Of a DNA stretch of 64,000 bases, positions 19,789 through 29,611 are shown one piece after another. The position numbers and the translations under genes are program-made. Positions within the stretch are counted from its first letter, which is position 1. Every line of letters starts with the position of its first letter. The stretch is from Spirosoma radiotolerans (GTDB lineage: Bacteria > Bacteroidota > Bacteroidia > Cytophagales > Spirosomataceae): the NCBI RefSeq assembly GCF_000974425.1, contig NZ_CP010429.1:434001-498000 (forward strand), in the 5' to 3' direction. The notes under the pieces are model-generated. The model did not search any database. It was given only the letters and a program-made list of their open reading frames with translations, and was not told the origin of the DNA.

Positions 19789-20089
19789 ATTGGCTCATAG
19801 AAGCCAGTTCTCTAGCTGCAAAATGGACTAACACCAGCTGGGCAAACGCTACTTTATCAGACCTTCGATACTGCCTGGGGTCTGGTGTGCCGGAGGGCGC
19901 TTTAAATTCCTGACTAACCTGCTGACAGGCTGCCCAGAGCCTGGGATTCATTTTTATTTTATACTGCTGGATTGGTGTTGCTTCCGCAAACCAAAAGTTA
20001 ATCACATTTCGTTCGGAGACCTTTAAAACGGTACTCATATAGGGTGAATTATTTAGAAAAGGTAAATAAGGGTATGAATCAGTGTACAT
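19787..20089 (-). CDS. Unknown small protein
   Basis: 100 residues with no signal peptide. An internal ATG at 20038 (MSTVLKVSERN) may be the true start. The C-terminal part (PRQYRRSDKVAFAQLVLVHFAARELA) looks helical. I do not recognise it. It lies 33 bp downstream of member C of the LPxxAFD family on the same strand, so the two are probably co-transcribed. Confidence 0.55.
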   Translation of the reverse strand: MYTDSYPYLPFLNNSPYMSTVLKVSERNVINFWFAEATPIQQYKIKMNPRLWAACQQVSQEFKAPSGTPDPRQYRRSDKVAFAQLVLVHFAARELASMSQ

Positions 20090-20122
20090 GGGTAAGAGGA
20101 GCTTAAACTTATCGCCAGTGCT

Positions 20123-20410
20123 TTATTTAAGATGGATAAACGAGCCGTTTTCGCCAGTAATCGATTGCCCTAAGACTTGTTGCCACTCAACTTCTAATTG
20201 GTGAATGGAGGACGATATGATTTCACCATCAAAAGCGTCCAGGGGCAGGTCGGTATGATGCCCATTATCGACAAGGCGGGCGTAAATGATTGTCCTTCCG
20301 GTTGAGGAAAGGTGGCTTAATACATCCAGGGCAAATTCGAGGGTAGTAAACCACCAGGAAAATTCCTTTGTCTGTCCCAGACTATCTACTGTTGTAAAGT
20401 AAAGTATCAT
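20123..20410 (-). CDS. Small unknown protein, LPxxAFD family (member C)
   Basis: 95 residues from the ATG at 20410 (an in-frame GTG at 20434 would add eight). The ATG aligns with the starts of the two paralogues: MILYFTTVDS here against MHLFLTTIDE in member B. The shared core is LPLDAFDG, then HQLEVEWQQVLG. There is no signal peptide and the function is unknown. It heads a two-gene minus-strand unit, opposite in orientation to the other two paralogues. Confidence 0.68.
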   Translation of the reverse strand: MILYFTTVDSLGQTKEFSWWFTTLEFALDVLSHLSSTGRTIIYARLVDNGHHTDLPLDAFDGEIISSSIHQLEVEWQQVLGQSITGENGSFIHLK

Positions 20411-20434
20411 AAGTGTTTTTGACTGAGTATGCAC

Positions 20435-20818
20435 AAAATTATATACTGCATTTTCTATGCCAACTTTATTTACTTATTGGTAACTACTAGTTTTTAAAAA
20501 TTAAATATCGTTAATAGTATTCATATGAATGAGCCGTTTTTTGTTGTTCCAGCCGACTATATGAACTGAGTAGGGTATAATTTAGTATACTATAACAATA
20601 AATTATACCATTTAGGTATATATTTATATACTTACAGTTTATAGAGTTTAAGAATGTATGTGTTTAATTGTTAGCGTATATACGAGGAAATACAGACGTA
20701 TAGGCTTATCCGATTAATAAATAATCGTCTTTAGTTAACTTGTTATTAATAGTTTAGCTAACGGAATTACAACGTATTTCCATAGGCATCGTGAAAAGCT
20801 ACCGTATTTTTTAATAAA
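20435..20818. other. AT-rich divergent intergenic region
   Basis: 384 bp between divergent small genes. It is very AT-rich, with short palindromic TATA-like tracts around 20580-20640. It probably holds the promoters of both flanking genes. I see no ORF and no RNA gene. Confidence 0.5.
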
Positions 20819-21109
20819 ATGGATATAAGAGCCAAAAGGGAAAAACAGTATTTGGAAGAGCGTAAGCTGCAACTAGAGTATAATATGGCTACTAGTCGTC
20901 AGTTTTTGAATTTCTTCGAATCAAGACTTCCATCAGGATATAGCGAACAAGATCAAACTACGTTTAAAACAGAGCTACAAACTCAGTTTGCCCAGTCAGC
21001 GTATAGCCACAAGCAACTGATCGCTATGCTTGAAACATACCATCAGGAAGTCATGAAGTCATTGGCTGAATACGATGCGAAAAGGGCTGGAAAGCCCGGC
21101 TCTAAATAA
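20819..21109 (+). CDS. Small charged helical protein, unknown
   Basis: 96 residues, rich in Glu, Gln, Lys and Arg with heptad-like spacing (EKQYLEERKLQLEYNM, YHQEVMKSLAEYDAKRAG). It is probably a soluble coiled-coil protein. There is no signal peptide and no family I recognise. It stands alone after a long AT-rich region. Confidence 0.5.
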   Translation: MDIRAKREKQYLEERKLQLEYNMATSRQFLNFFESRLPSGYSEQDQTTFKTELQTQFAQSAYSHKQLIAMLETYHQEVMKSLAEYDAKRAGKPGSK

Positions 21110-21424
21110 GCTCGAGACTGCTCGCTGAGCCGTGTCAAGCCAGTCGGTGAATAAAGGAGAAAAGAAAAACTTCTTAGCTTCCACTGTCATAACAGACACC
21201 GCTAGCGACTTTGAACAGTCCGGTTTCCATGGTTTATGCCAGTGGTGACACCTAATTTTTGTTATATTTTTCGCCCCGCACTAGTCCTATCAGCGAGAAT
21301 AGTAACGTTGCTGAACAGCAAAAGATAAAAAGCAACCCATTGGGTGTGTAATAAATCCAGTCTCCTATCGGTATGTCATTAATTGGCAGCCGATCCTGCT
21401 CTTCTTGTTGTAAAAAGCCTTTTT

Positions 21425-22681
21425 TCAGACAGTTGATTTCTGAGCCTGCGGACTCGTTTCTGGTACGAAAAACCACAGGACAGCCAGAGCGACTAGAGCC
21501 AGGGCAGCCAGCGTCAGAAAGGCAACATTGTAGCTGGTGCGCTGAAGAAGGCCACCAGCAAAGGCATTGCTAAGCGAAGAGCCCAGTCCGACAGCCGTGG
21601 CAATGGCGCCCTGCGTAGTATTAAACAGGCCACTACCCCTGGTTAAATCAGACACGATCAGGATGGAGAGCACCCCAAATACACCCGCGCCGACGCCATC
21701 CAGAATCTGAATAGCGACCAGTAATAGGGGATCATTGGTTAGTGTGTAGAGCAAACCACGAACGGGTAACACAGCAAATCCAATGAGCAGCAATCGCTTA
21801 CGCCCTTTGGGAGCCAGCTTTCCCGTGAGGTGGCTGACGGGAATCATAACCAGTTGGGCAACGATAATACAGGCCGACATGTAGGCTGATGAAGCCCCGG
21901 CGTTGATGCCTTTGGCCAGGCGTTGTCCCAGCAAGGGCAGCATGGCCGCATTGGCGAAATGAAAAAGCACACATGCCAGCGCAAAAAATAAAATGGAGCG
22001 GTTGACCAGCACCGCCTGAATACCGGTTGGCTTCTCTCCTGAATTGACTTGCCCGTCTTCCGGGCCCTTGCCGCGTGCCAGTTCATGGTCGATATCAGTT
22101 TCATGGATGCGCCAGACGGCGATGCTACTGAGCAGCGACATAACGGCCAGCAATACAAATATTCCTTCTGTTCGGAGGTAGTAGCCAATCAAACCAGCCA
22201 TAACCGCAGCAAATACGTTACCCGCATGATTGAATGTCTCGTTTCGGCCTATCCGTCCGTCAAGGGCGTTGGGGCCAACCAGCCCGAGCGTCAGCGCGGC
22301 AATAGCCGGAGTAAACCAGGCGGCAGCTACGCCCATTATGGCCTGACCGCCTAAAATGACTCCGTAGTGAGGCCAGGTGATAGTGAGCAGGGCTGCCATA
22401 GCAATCAATAGCGATGCCACAACGGAATAAATGCGTTTTCGACGCGTACGGTCGACCAGGGCGCCAGCGGGCGTCTGGGCCACTACGGTCGCAATGCCCA
22501 TCACCGACATGGTGATGCCGATTGTTTGGGCGTCCCAGTGCAGCGTAGTAAGCAGATAAATAGCCAGATACGGACCCAGTCCATCACGAACATCGGCCAG
22601 GAAGAAATTAGCTGCATCCAGGGCGCGTAAGCTGTCTGTACTGGCTTTATGTTTCGGGGTTCTAGCGGGAGCGTCGATCAT
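21425..22681 (-). CDS. MFS transporter
   Basis: About 418 residues from the ATG at 22681 (a GTG at 22711 is an alternative). There are about 12 hydrophobic segments. The inter-helix loop has the MFS signature (AGALVDRTRRKRIY, a variant of motif A) and there is a central hydrophilic loop near residues 200-225. Substrate unknown. It lies 160 bp downstream of the ArsB-type pump on the same strand, so a link to metalloid or drug efflux is possible but unproven. Confidence 0.85.
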   Translation of the reverse strand: MIDAPARTPKHKASTDSLRALDAANFFLADVRDGLGPYLAIYLLTTLHWDAQTIGITMSVMGIATVVAQTPAGALVDRTRRKRIYSVVASLLIAMAALLTITWPHYGVILGGQAIMGVAAAWFTPAIAALTLGLVGPNALDGRIGRNETFNHAGNVFAAVMAGLIGYYLRTEGIFVLLAVMSLLSSIAVWRIHETDIDHELARGKGPEDGQVNSGEKPTGIQAVLVNRSILFFALACVLFHFANAAMLPLLGQRLAKGINAGASSAYMSACIIVAQLVMIPVSHLTGKLAPKGRKRLLLIGFAVLPVRGLLYTLTNDPLLLVAIQILDGVGAGVFGVLSILIVSDLTRGSGLFNTTQGAIATAVGLGSSLSNAFAGGLLQRTSYNVAFLTLAALALVALAVLWFFVPETSPQAQKSTV

Positions 22682-22840
22682 TTTTGCGTGAATGAGTAGA
22701 CGGCTGAACACATAAACGAACCATTATGGAGGAATTTCGGTAGTCGAAATCTGACTAAACTTGAGAACCAACGGGTATTGTAAAATGGCTTCATAACGAC
22801 GAGTTGTTAACGAGTAAAACAAATAGAATCTTCCTTCCTG

Positions 22841-24100
22841 TCAGGTTAGCAGGTGGTACAACCAGACAGTACCAAGTGTAAAGAGAAGTGCGGTCATCAT
22901 CACCGGAATGCCGAGTTTGAGAAATGCCCAGGCGCTTACCTGCTGGCCTTCCCGACGCAGAGCGACCAGCCAGAGTATGGTAGCCAGTGAACCAGTCACA
23001 GATAGATTAGGGCCCAGGTCAATCCCAATCAATACGGCACTTTTGAGCACCTCGGGCACCTGACTGGCCTGTATCACCGTACCCGTGATAAGTCCGGCTG
23101 GCAGGTTATTAACCAGGTTGCAGGTCAGAGCAACTCCGACTCCACTTGCCCAGGTAGTCATCGTTACCGAACGGGTCGTGCTTTCGTGCAGCAGGTTCGT
23201 TAGCTCCTGGATCAGGCCGGTTTTAACAAGGGCTTCTACTAGCACGAACAAGCCCGCAACCAGCGGAAGCACGGACCACGAAACGCCTTTTATCACGGTC
23301 CACGGACTCAATTTCGCCCGGATCAGGACCAGAACCGTTGTGAGAATACCCGTAATAGCGGTTGGCAGACCAAGTGGCCTGTCCAGTGCTGAGGAAACCA
23401 GCAGGACGACAGCCGTGACGGCAATACCGAGGATGGCCAGACGACCACCAGCCGAAAGCGCCGGTATAGTGATGTCAGTCTCAACGGATTCCGTTAATGC
23501 CTCTCGCTGGGTAAAGCGAAGTACCCCGTACGTAACGGCAATTGACACCAGCGAAGGCAAGGTATATTGGGCTAACCAGGCCAGCAGGGGCGGCATATGG
23601 CTCCCATAAATAACCAGGTTGGCTGGGTTGGAAATCGGCAGTACAAACGAAGCCGCATTGGCAATAAAGGCGCAGATAAACAGGTAAGGCAGCGGATTTT
23701 TGACCTTAGCGGCTTTCACGGCAGCCGCCACAGCCGGGGTAAGTACCACTGCCGTAGCATCATTGGATAAAAGCGTAGTGACAATAACGCCTACCAGATA
23801 AATCAGTAGGAAAAGGTGGCTGGCTGATCCTTCGGCGCGTTTGGTAGCATGAGCCGCCAGCCAGTCGAACAGGCCTTCCTCCCGGGCGGTTTCGGCCAGT
23901 AGCATCATGCCCGTCAGAAAGAGGTATACGTCTAGCCCCTTAGCGATGCCTGAAATACCTTCTGAAATAGATAGTAACTGGAAGATCAGCAGTAACACGG
24001 CTCCAGATACGGCCCAAACGGCCTCTGGAATATTGAATGGTCGGATGATGACACCCGCGATGGATAGGAGGGTAATAATCCAGATGAAAATGTGACTCAT
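22841..24100 (-). CDS. arsB: ArsB/NhaD-type arsenite or anion efflux permease
   Basis: 419 residues from the ATG at 24100; a longer frame to 24166 is unlikely because it overlaps the small ORF at 24111-24260. There are about 11-12 membrane segments. Ion-transporter-superfamily motifs are clear: LLSNDATAVVLTP, ISNPANLVIYG, CNLVNNLPAG and DLGPNLSVTGSLATILWL. The last two are characteristic of ArsB arsenite pumps. No arsC, arsR or arsA gene is next to it, so the substrate could be another anion. Confidence 0.8.
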   Translation of the reverse strand: MSHIFIWIITLLSIAGVIIRPFNIPEAVWAVSGAVLLLIFQLLSISEGISGIAKGLDVYLFLTGMMLLAETAREEGLFDWLAAHATKRAEGSASHLFLLIYLVGVIVTTLLSNDATAVVLTPAVAAAVKAAKVKNPLPYLFICAFIANAASFVLPISNPANLVIYGSHMPPLLAWLAQYTLPSLVSIAVTYGVLRFTQREALTESVETDITIPALSAGGRLAILGIAVTAVVLLVSSALDRPLGLPTAITGILTTVLVLIRAKLSPWTVIKGVSWSVLPLVAGLFVLVEALVKTGLIQELTNLLHESTTRSVTMTTWASGVGVALTCNLVNNLPAGLITGTVIQASQVPEVLKSAVLIGIDLGPNLSVTGSLATILWLVALRREGQQVSAWAFLKLGIPVMMTALLFTLGTVWLYHLLT

Positions 24101-24110
24101 GTAAGCTTGT

Positions 24111-24260
24111 TTACTCGTTGTTAAGAAGATGGTTTGCCATTTCGGTTGGGTACTCGTTGCGCACAATACCCAGCGTAATGCCGACGACCGCTGGCTCGAT
24201 AACAGAACCGGCGAAAGCCGTGACTACCTGCGATATGATGCCCGCCTGTATATAGACCAT
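24111..24260 (-). CDS. Possible 49-residue ORF upstream of arsB
   Basis: ATG at 24260, stop TAA at 24111-24113. The product is partly hydrophobic (GIISQVVTAFAGSVIEPAVV) with a charged tail ending NHLLNNE. It ends 10 bp before the arsB ATG on the same strand. It could be a leader peptide, a small membrane protein or a remnant of a larger gene. No family recognised. Confidence 0.35.
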   Translation of the reverse strand: MVYIQAGIISQVVTAFAGSVIEPAVVGITLGIVRNEYPTEMANHLLNNE

Positions 24261-25002
24261 AAAAAATCAGGACCTGAAGGGGCCAGACAATGTGGTATTT
24301 AGTGGTATTTATCTGAGTTGCCAGCGATGTGTTTCTTCATAAGAAAGAATTCGATGGTATACCCTTGATACTTCACCTGTCACGGGCAAGGGCAATCACA
24401 AAGCAAGATGGACTTCCTTAAGTTTCTATGAGTTTTATATTAATTTATCTTCAGGTGTAGAGGAAAAGTTTGCCGATCATCATTAGAGCAAGCGTACAAC
24501 TTAGCATTGTAAAAACCGTGCCATAACAAGTCCTCTGTCGATAATAGATTGACTATTAGTGATTTAATAATAATTGGTTAGCAATAATAAGCTAATTGTT
24601 GTGGGTATTTTTACTCAAAAATGGGAATGCTTTGTGTTAGAAAAGGCATTAATTGTTGATCCTCGTTATGGTATGCATAATAAATGATTATAAATAGTTG
24701 TGTCGCTCATAAGACCCCTCTCGAACACACCCAATTGCACAACGTTTGAAAAAATATGCTTGAGGCTTATCCTTTTACAAACAGCAAATCTGTATACGAG
24801 GTGTATAGGCCCAATGCACCAGGAAGGGTAAAATACAGTCAGTATTTATCAAATTCGATCTAGTTTGTATAATTATATCTTTGTAAAATTGTATTCTTAT
24901 TTTTTCGCCTACTTTAAGGTATAACAAGGCCATTAAGGCGCATTCTAGTTGAAATGATAAGTAGAGGGCGGGATGTGATCCACTGCCCTTTTTTAAATGA
25001 AT

Positions 25003-25027
25003 CAATAGTGTCAAAAAGACACTATTG
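25003..25027. promoter_or_regulatory. Perfect 10-bp inverted repeat
   Basis: CAATAGTGTC (25003-25012) and GACACTATTG (25018-25027) flank five A residues. It lies about 230 bp upstream of the GH95 start. It could be a regulator binding site or a short minus-strand terminator (loop and flanks are A-rich on the plus strand). Confidence 0.4.
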
Positions 25028-25199
25028 GATAATACAGATTAGGCCTAACCATTTGCTGAAAGTTATAAATTGTCATTATGAGCAGTAGGGAAAAAGTACT
25101 TCGAAAGAACGGAACTTACCGCATGGTATGGTAGATGAGTTTATTATAAATGCTTCCCCTGATGGCTGTTGTAGCGTCCGTTCTCATAGTTTAAAAGAC

Positions 25200-25214
25200 A
25201 GCGACAAGGTCGCT
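25200..25214. promoter_or_regulatory. 6-bp inverted repeat near the GH95 start
   Basis: AGCGAC-AAG-GTCGCT lies 40 bp before the GH95 ATG. Its position would suit an operator or a small leader hairpin. No matching regulator gene is adjacent. Confidence 0.3.
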
Positions 25215-25254
25215 ATATGTGCCCTTCTCTTATAATATGTTCAATGCATTCTAA

Positions 25255-27714
25255 ATGAAAACCATTTTCTGCTTTTTTTACCTGATACTCACCTCCGTTT
25301 GTTTTTCGCAAACAAAGTCACCGCTTAAACTTTGGTATAATGCCCCATCGGGTCAGACCTGGGAGAATGCCCTGCCCATCGGGAATGGCCGTTTAGGCGC
25401 GATGGTGTATGGCAACGTACCTAAAGAAACCCTACAACTCAACGAACATACGGTTTGGTCGGGAGGGCCGAACCGGAATGATAACCCTGATGCTCTGGCG
25501 GCTTTACCCGAAGTACGGCGGTTAATTTTCGAGGGTAAACAGAAAGAAGCAGAGCAACTGGCCAACAAAGCCATAATCAGCAAAAAGTCGCAGGGGCAGA
25601 TGTTCCAGCCGGTTGGCAACCTGAACCTCACCTTCGATGGGCATGAAAAGTACAGCAACTATTACCGGGAGTTGGATATTGAGCGTGCCGTTGCCAAAAC
25701 GTCATACACGGTCGATGGGGTCACCTACACCCGCGAAATTCTGGCTTCGTTTCCTGATCAGGTATTGGTGATGCAGTTGACGGCCAGCCAGCCGGGCCGA
25801 TTATCGTTTTCGGCTTCCTATTCTACGCAACACACGAATCCAGTTATTAAAACCAACTCAACCAATGAATTGACCATTGCCTGCACAACGTCGGATCACG
25901 AAGGCGTAAAAAGTCTGGTTCGGTTTAAAGGAATTACCCGGATAAAAACGCAGGGTGGCCGCGTGTCGGCCAGCGACACCGCGCTTACGGTTAAAGGCGC
26001 AAATTCGGCTACGATATACCTATCGATTGCCACCAATTTTGTCAACTATCATGATGTCAGTGCCGACGAAAACGCGCGGGCGGCAGCATACCTGAACAAG
26101 GCCTATCCAAAAGCATACGCAGCCATGCTGCCTCCGCATATTACGGCCTACCAGAAGTATTTCAACCGGGTTAATTTCGACCTAGGCTCTACAGATGCCG
26201 CCAGGCTACCCACCAACGAGCGACTGCAAAATTTCCGCTCGGTCAGTGATCCGCAACTGGTTACACTTTATTACCAGTACGGACGGTATCTATTGATTTC
26301 GGCTTCCCAGCCGGGGGGGCAACCTGCCAACCTGCAAGGTGTCTGGAACAATAAAATGCGACCACCATGGGACAGTAAATACACGATCAATATCAACGCC
26401 CAGATGAACTACTGGCCAGCCGAGAAAACAAACTTGGCCGAGCTGCACGAGCCGTTTCTGCACATGGTCCGTGATATGTCAGAAACCGGTCAGGAAACGG
26501 CACGGGTCATGTACGGGGCAAGAGGCTGGATGGCCCACCACAATACCGACATCTGGCGGGCTACCGGAGCCGTCGATGGCGCGTTGTGGGGCATGTGGGT
26601 AGCTGGTGGCGGCTGGACCAGTCAGCACCTTTGGGAGCACTATCTGTACAGTGGCGACAAACAATTCCTGGCGTCGGTGTATCCCATTCTGAAAGGGTCA
26701 GCCCTTTTTTACGTCGATTACCTGATCGAACATCCTAAATACCACTGGCTGGTTGTCTCGCCGGGAACGTCGCCCGAAAATGCGCCCAGCGCCCACGGCG
26801 GCTCGTCGCTGGATGCCGGAACGACTATGGACAATCAGATTGCGTTCGACGTTTTCAGCACCGCTATCCGGGCCGCAGAAACGCTCGGAAAAGACGCTTC
26901 GTTTGTCGATACACTTAGGCAGAAGCGCAGCAAACTGCCCCCTATGCATATTGGGCAACATGGTCAGTTGCAGGAGTGGCTGGAAGACATCGACGACCCC
27001 AACGATAAACACCGGCACGTTTCGCATCTCTACGGTCTGTTTCCCTCAAACCAGCTTTCGCCCTACCGTACGCCCGAGCTGTACAGCGCGGCAAAAACCT
27101 CTCTCATTCATCGGGGTGATGTATCGACTGGATGGAGCATGGGCTGGAAAGTCAACTGGTGGGCGCGCCTACAGGACGGAAATCACGCATATACGCTCAT
27201 TCAAAATCAATTGACACCTCTCGGTGTCAACAAAGAGGGGGGAGGTACGTATAACAACCTGTTCGATGCTCACCCACCGTTCCAGATCGACGGCAACTTC
27301 GGCTGTACATCCGGCATCACCGAAATGCTCATGCAAAGTGCAGATGGGGCCGTTCATTTATTGCCTGCCCTGCCCGACGTCTGGCCAACTGGCAGCATTA
27401 GCGGCCTGCGGGCCATCGGCGGATTCGAGGTGGTACGTATGGATTGGAAAGACGGGAAGCTGTCGAAGGTTGTCATTAAATCGAATCTTGGCGGAAACCT
27501 GCGGCTGCGGACACCAAATGCACTCAGCATCGGTAAGGAAACCGCGCTCAAGATGGCATCTGGTCCGAATCCGAATCCATTCTACCGGATTGAGCCGACA
27601 GCAACCCCTATTGTGTCGGCGAAGGCAACAACGGCCGCCCCAACCGTAAAGGAAACACGGCTTTACGACCTGCCCACCCAACCCGGCAAATTATATACGC
27701 TGGTGGCTCAATAG
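25255..27714 (+). CDS. GH95 glycosidase, alpha-L-fucosidase/L-galactosidase type
   Basis: 819 residues, secreted (signal peptide 1-18, ending CFSQ). The N-terminal beta domain (about 24-280) starts [20 protein letters not shown], a GH95 hallmark. An alpha/alpha-toroid domain and a C-terminal beta domain follow. Active-site motifs are in place: N379-x-N381 in [11 protein letters not shown]508 in SPGTSPEN and D679 in QIDGNFG. Known GH95 enzymes remove alpha-1,2-L-fucose or L-galactose from side chains, for example on xyloglucan or complex xylan. It is the first gene of the plant-cell-wall cluster. Length is normal for the family. Confidence 0.9.
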   Translation: MKTIFCFFYLILTSVCFSQTKSPLKLWYNAPSGQTWENALPIGNGRLGAMVYGNVPKETLQLNEHTVWSGGPNRNDNPDALAALPEVRRLIFEGKQKEAEQLANKAIISKKSQGQMFQPVGNLNLTFDGHEKYSNYYRELDIERAVAKTSYTVDGVTYTREILASFPDQVLVMQLTASQPGRLSFSASYSTQHTNPVIKTNSTNELTIACTTSDHEGVKSLVRFKGITRIKTQGGRVSASDTALTVKGANSATIYLSIATNFVNYHDVSADENARAAAYLNKAYPKAYAAMLPPHITAYQKYFNRVNFDLGSTDAARLPTNERLQNFRSVSDPQLVTLYYQYGRYLLISASQPGGQPANLQGVWNNKMRPPWDSKYTININAQMNYWPAEKTNLAELHEPFLHMVRDMSETGQETARVMYGARGWMAHHNTDIWRATGAVDGALWGMWVAGGGWTSQHLWEHYLYSGDKQFLASVYPILKGSALFYVDYLIEHPKYHWLVVSPGTSPENAPSAHGGSSLDAGTTMDNQIAFDVFSTAIRAAETLGKDASFVDTLRQKRSKLPPMHIGQHGQLQEWLEDIDDPNDKHRHVSHLYGLFPSNQLSPYRTPELYSAAKTSLIHRGDVSTGWSMGWKVNWWARLQDGNHAYTLIQNQLTPLGVNKEGGGTYNNLFDAHPPFQIDGNFGCTSGITEMLMQSADGAVHLLPALPDVWPTGSISGLRAIGGFEVVRMDWKDGKLSKVVIKSNLGGNLRLRTPNALSIGKETALKMASGPNPNPFYRIEPTATPIVSAKATTAAPTVKETRLYDLPTQPGKLYTLVAQ

Positions 27715-27718
27715 CGTT

Positions 27719-27748
27719 TTTTGTCATTCTGACGAATGGATGACAAAA
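27719..27748. repeat. Short REP-like inverted repeat
   Basis: TTTTGTCAT (27719-27727) pairs with ATGACAAAA (27740-27748). The GTCATTCTGACGAA core resembles the longer elements at 29511 and 46134, so this is probably a shortened member of the same family. Confidence 0.5.
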
Positions 27749-27794
27749 GGATGATAAAAAATGAAATAAGGTAAAGTGATTAACACATACTCCG

Positions 27795-29477
27795 ATGAGA
27801 AATCGCCTTTTCACGGCTCTTTTTGCCATACTTAGTCTGGTTTTAACTCATAAACTTCCAGCGCAAACCACATTAGTCAATCCGATTCTGACGGGCTTTT
27901 ATCCCGACCCGAGCATCGTTCGTGTAGGAACCGATTACTATCTCGTGAACTCTACATTCTCGTATTTTCCTGGTATTCCGGTTCTGCACAGCAAAGACCT
28001 CAAAAACTGGAAGCAGATCGGTAATGTCATTGACCGCCCCTCACAGATGGACTTCATGGGCGAGCGCCTGACGCGTGGCTTGTTTGCGCCCGCCATTCAA
28101 TATTATAAGGGTACGTATTACGTTACCTGCACTGACATCGACCACGACGGTAATTTTATTGTAACAGCCAAAAATCCCGCCGGCCCTTGGAGCAATCCGG
28201 TTAAACTACCTCAGGTACACGGCATTGATCCCTCCCTGTATTTCGACGATGCGACGGATAAAGCCTATATCATTTACAACAGCGATGCGCCCGACCGCAA
28301 GCCGTTGTACTCAGGCCATCGCACGATTCGTATCTACGAGCTTGATTACACGAACCTGAAGGTGGTTGGCGAGGAAAAGCAACTGGTCAACGGGGGCGTC
28401 GACCTGTCCAAAAAGCCCGTTTGGATTGAGGCTCCGCATATCATGAAAGTGAAGGACTGGTACTACCTCTATGCCGCCGAGGGGGGAACGTCGGTCAACC
28501 ATACCGAAGTAGTTTTTCGGTCGAAATCAGTTTGGGGACCTTTTGTGCCGTATGAGAATAACCCCATTTTAACCCAGCGCGGACTACCCGCCGACCGGAA
28601 AGAGCCCATCACGTCGGCCGGTCACGCGCAGTTTGTGGAGGGGCCCGACGGAAAATGGTACGCGGTATTTCTGGCCGTACGGCCCTACGAAGGCGATTAC
28701 TATAATACGGGCCGCGAGACCTTTATTGCGCCGGTTGAGTGGAAAAACGACTGGCCCATTGTGGACCCCGCCAACAAGGTGATTCAGTACACATACCCGG
28801 CCGCCTGGAAGGAGGTGAAGCAGAAAGATGCCTTGCCGCAATCGGGTAATTTCGCTTATACCCTCCGCTTCGACAAGGCACTCGACCCGGCCCTTCTGTT
28901 CATGCGGACTATGGACAAAAGCGCGTTCTCATTATCGAAAAAAGACGGGCTGACGATGAAACTAAAACCTGAAACCGTTATGGAGATGGGCAACCCGGCG
29001 TTTATCGGCAAACGCCAGCAGCATCTAAACAGCATGGCAGAAACCGAACTGAGTTTCTCCCCCAAATCGGACAAGGAAAAGGCCGGACTGCTGATTCTCC
29101 AGGATGAATACCATTTCTATTTTCTGAGCAAATCAACGGCGCAGGGCAAAGACGTGCTACAGCTTTTCAAAAGCGACCCGAAAACAAAGGCAATGGAGGT
29201 ACTGGCAGAGGTTCCGCTGACGGCGAAGACCGGGAAAGTAGGCTTACGGATTGCGTCTCAGGGAGGCACGTACAGTTTCTCGTTTTCTGAAGATGCCAAA
29301 AACTGGAAACTCCTGAAGGACAACGTGGACGCCAGATTCCTGAGTACGAAAGAAGCGGGTGGTTTCATTGGCTGTCTGTATGGTATGTACGCCACGTCGT
29401 CGGGCGAACCAACGACCAATTCGGCCTCTTTCCAGTATCTGAGCTATAAGGGTGACGACCCAATGTATAAGAAGTAG
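27795..29477 (+). CDS. GH43 beta-xylosidase / alpha-L-arabinofuranosidase
   Basis: 560 residues with a signal peptide (about 1-23, ending LPAQ). A five-bladed propeller (about 27-325) has the GH43 triad: base D38 in YPDPS, D145 in GIDPS and acid E212 in WIEAPH. A C-terminal beta-sandwich (about 345-555, FAYTLRF, LLILQDEYHFYFL) is typical of xylosidase-type GH43. It most likely trims xylose or arabinose from xylo-oligosaccharides outside the cytoplasm. It is the second gene of the cluster, 80 bp after GH95. Confidence 0.9.
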   Translation: MRNRLFTALFAILSLVLTHKLPAQTTLVNPILTGFYPDPSIVRVGTDYYLVNSTFSYFPGIPVLHSKDLKNWKQIGNVIDRPSQMDFMGERLTRGLFAPAIQYYKGTYYVTCTDIDHDGNFIVTAKNPAGPWSNPVKLPQVHGIDPSLYFDDATDKAYIIYNSDAPDRKPLYSGHRTIRIYELDYTNLKVVGEEKQLVNGGVDLSKKPVWIEAPHIMKVKDWYYLYAAEGGTSVNHTEVVFRSKSVWGPFVPYENNPILTQRGLPADRKEPITSAGHAQFVEGPDGKWYAVFLAVRPYEGDYYNTGRETFIAPVEWKNDWPIVDPANKVIQYTYPAAWKEVKQKDALPQSGNFAYTLRFDKALDPALLFMRTMDKSAFSLSKKDGLTMKLKPETVMEMGNPAFIGKRQQHLNSMAETELSFSPKSDKEKAGLLILQDEYHFYFLSKSTAQGKDVLQLFKSDPKTKAMEVLAEVPLTAKTGKVGLRIASQGGTYSFSFSEDAKNWKLLKDNVDARFLSTKEAGGFIGCLYGMYATSSGEPTTNSASFQYLSYKGDDPMYKK

Positions 29478-29510
29478 ATACATTAGCAGTTAGCTACTAT
29501 ATAACCGGCT

Positions 29511-29596
29511 TTGTCATCCCGAGGAACGAGGAATCTTAACGTATGTTGATTTGTGTGTTCGGAAGCCTTAAGATCCCTCGTTCCTCGGGATGACAA
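29511..29596. repeat. REP-like inverted repeat, 29-bp arms
   Basis: The arm at 29511-29539 (begins TTGTCATCCCGAGGAACGAG) and the arm at 29568-29596 are reverse complements with one mismatch, around a 28-base loop. It ends in a run of A 15 bp before the next ATG. It can form a strong hairpin between two enzyme genes. Confidence 0.85.
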
Positions 29597-29611
29597 AAAA
29601 CAACGTTACCT

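Larger units (their letters stand above)
24261..25254. other. Long intergenic region upstream of the xylan cluster
   Basis: About 1 kb without a convincing gene, AT-rich, between the divergent arsB unit and the first glycosidase gene. It holds a terminator-like GC hairpin at 24964-24988 followed by T residues, and the two inverted repeats listed separately. It probably contains the promoters of both flanking units; no promoter element could be fixed with confidence. Confidence 0.5.

Noticed and set aside
21252-21476. 74-codon minus-strand frame with a hydrophobic stretch overlapping the MFS gene end
   Set aside because: Its start lies inside the MFS gene in another frame and no start codon is available at the beginning of the hydrophobic part. 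A small membrane protein cannot be excluded but is not supported.
23085-23609. 174-codon plus-strand frame inside the arsB gene
   Set aside because: It is antisense to a well-supported membrane protein with clear motifs. The frame mirrors the codon bias of the real gene.
24775-25014. 79-codon minus-strand frame before the xylan cluster
   Set aside because: It runs through a terminator-like hairpin and an inverted repeat, and its composition is not protein-like.
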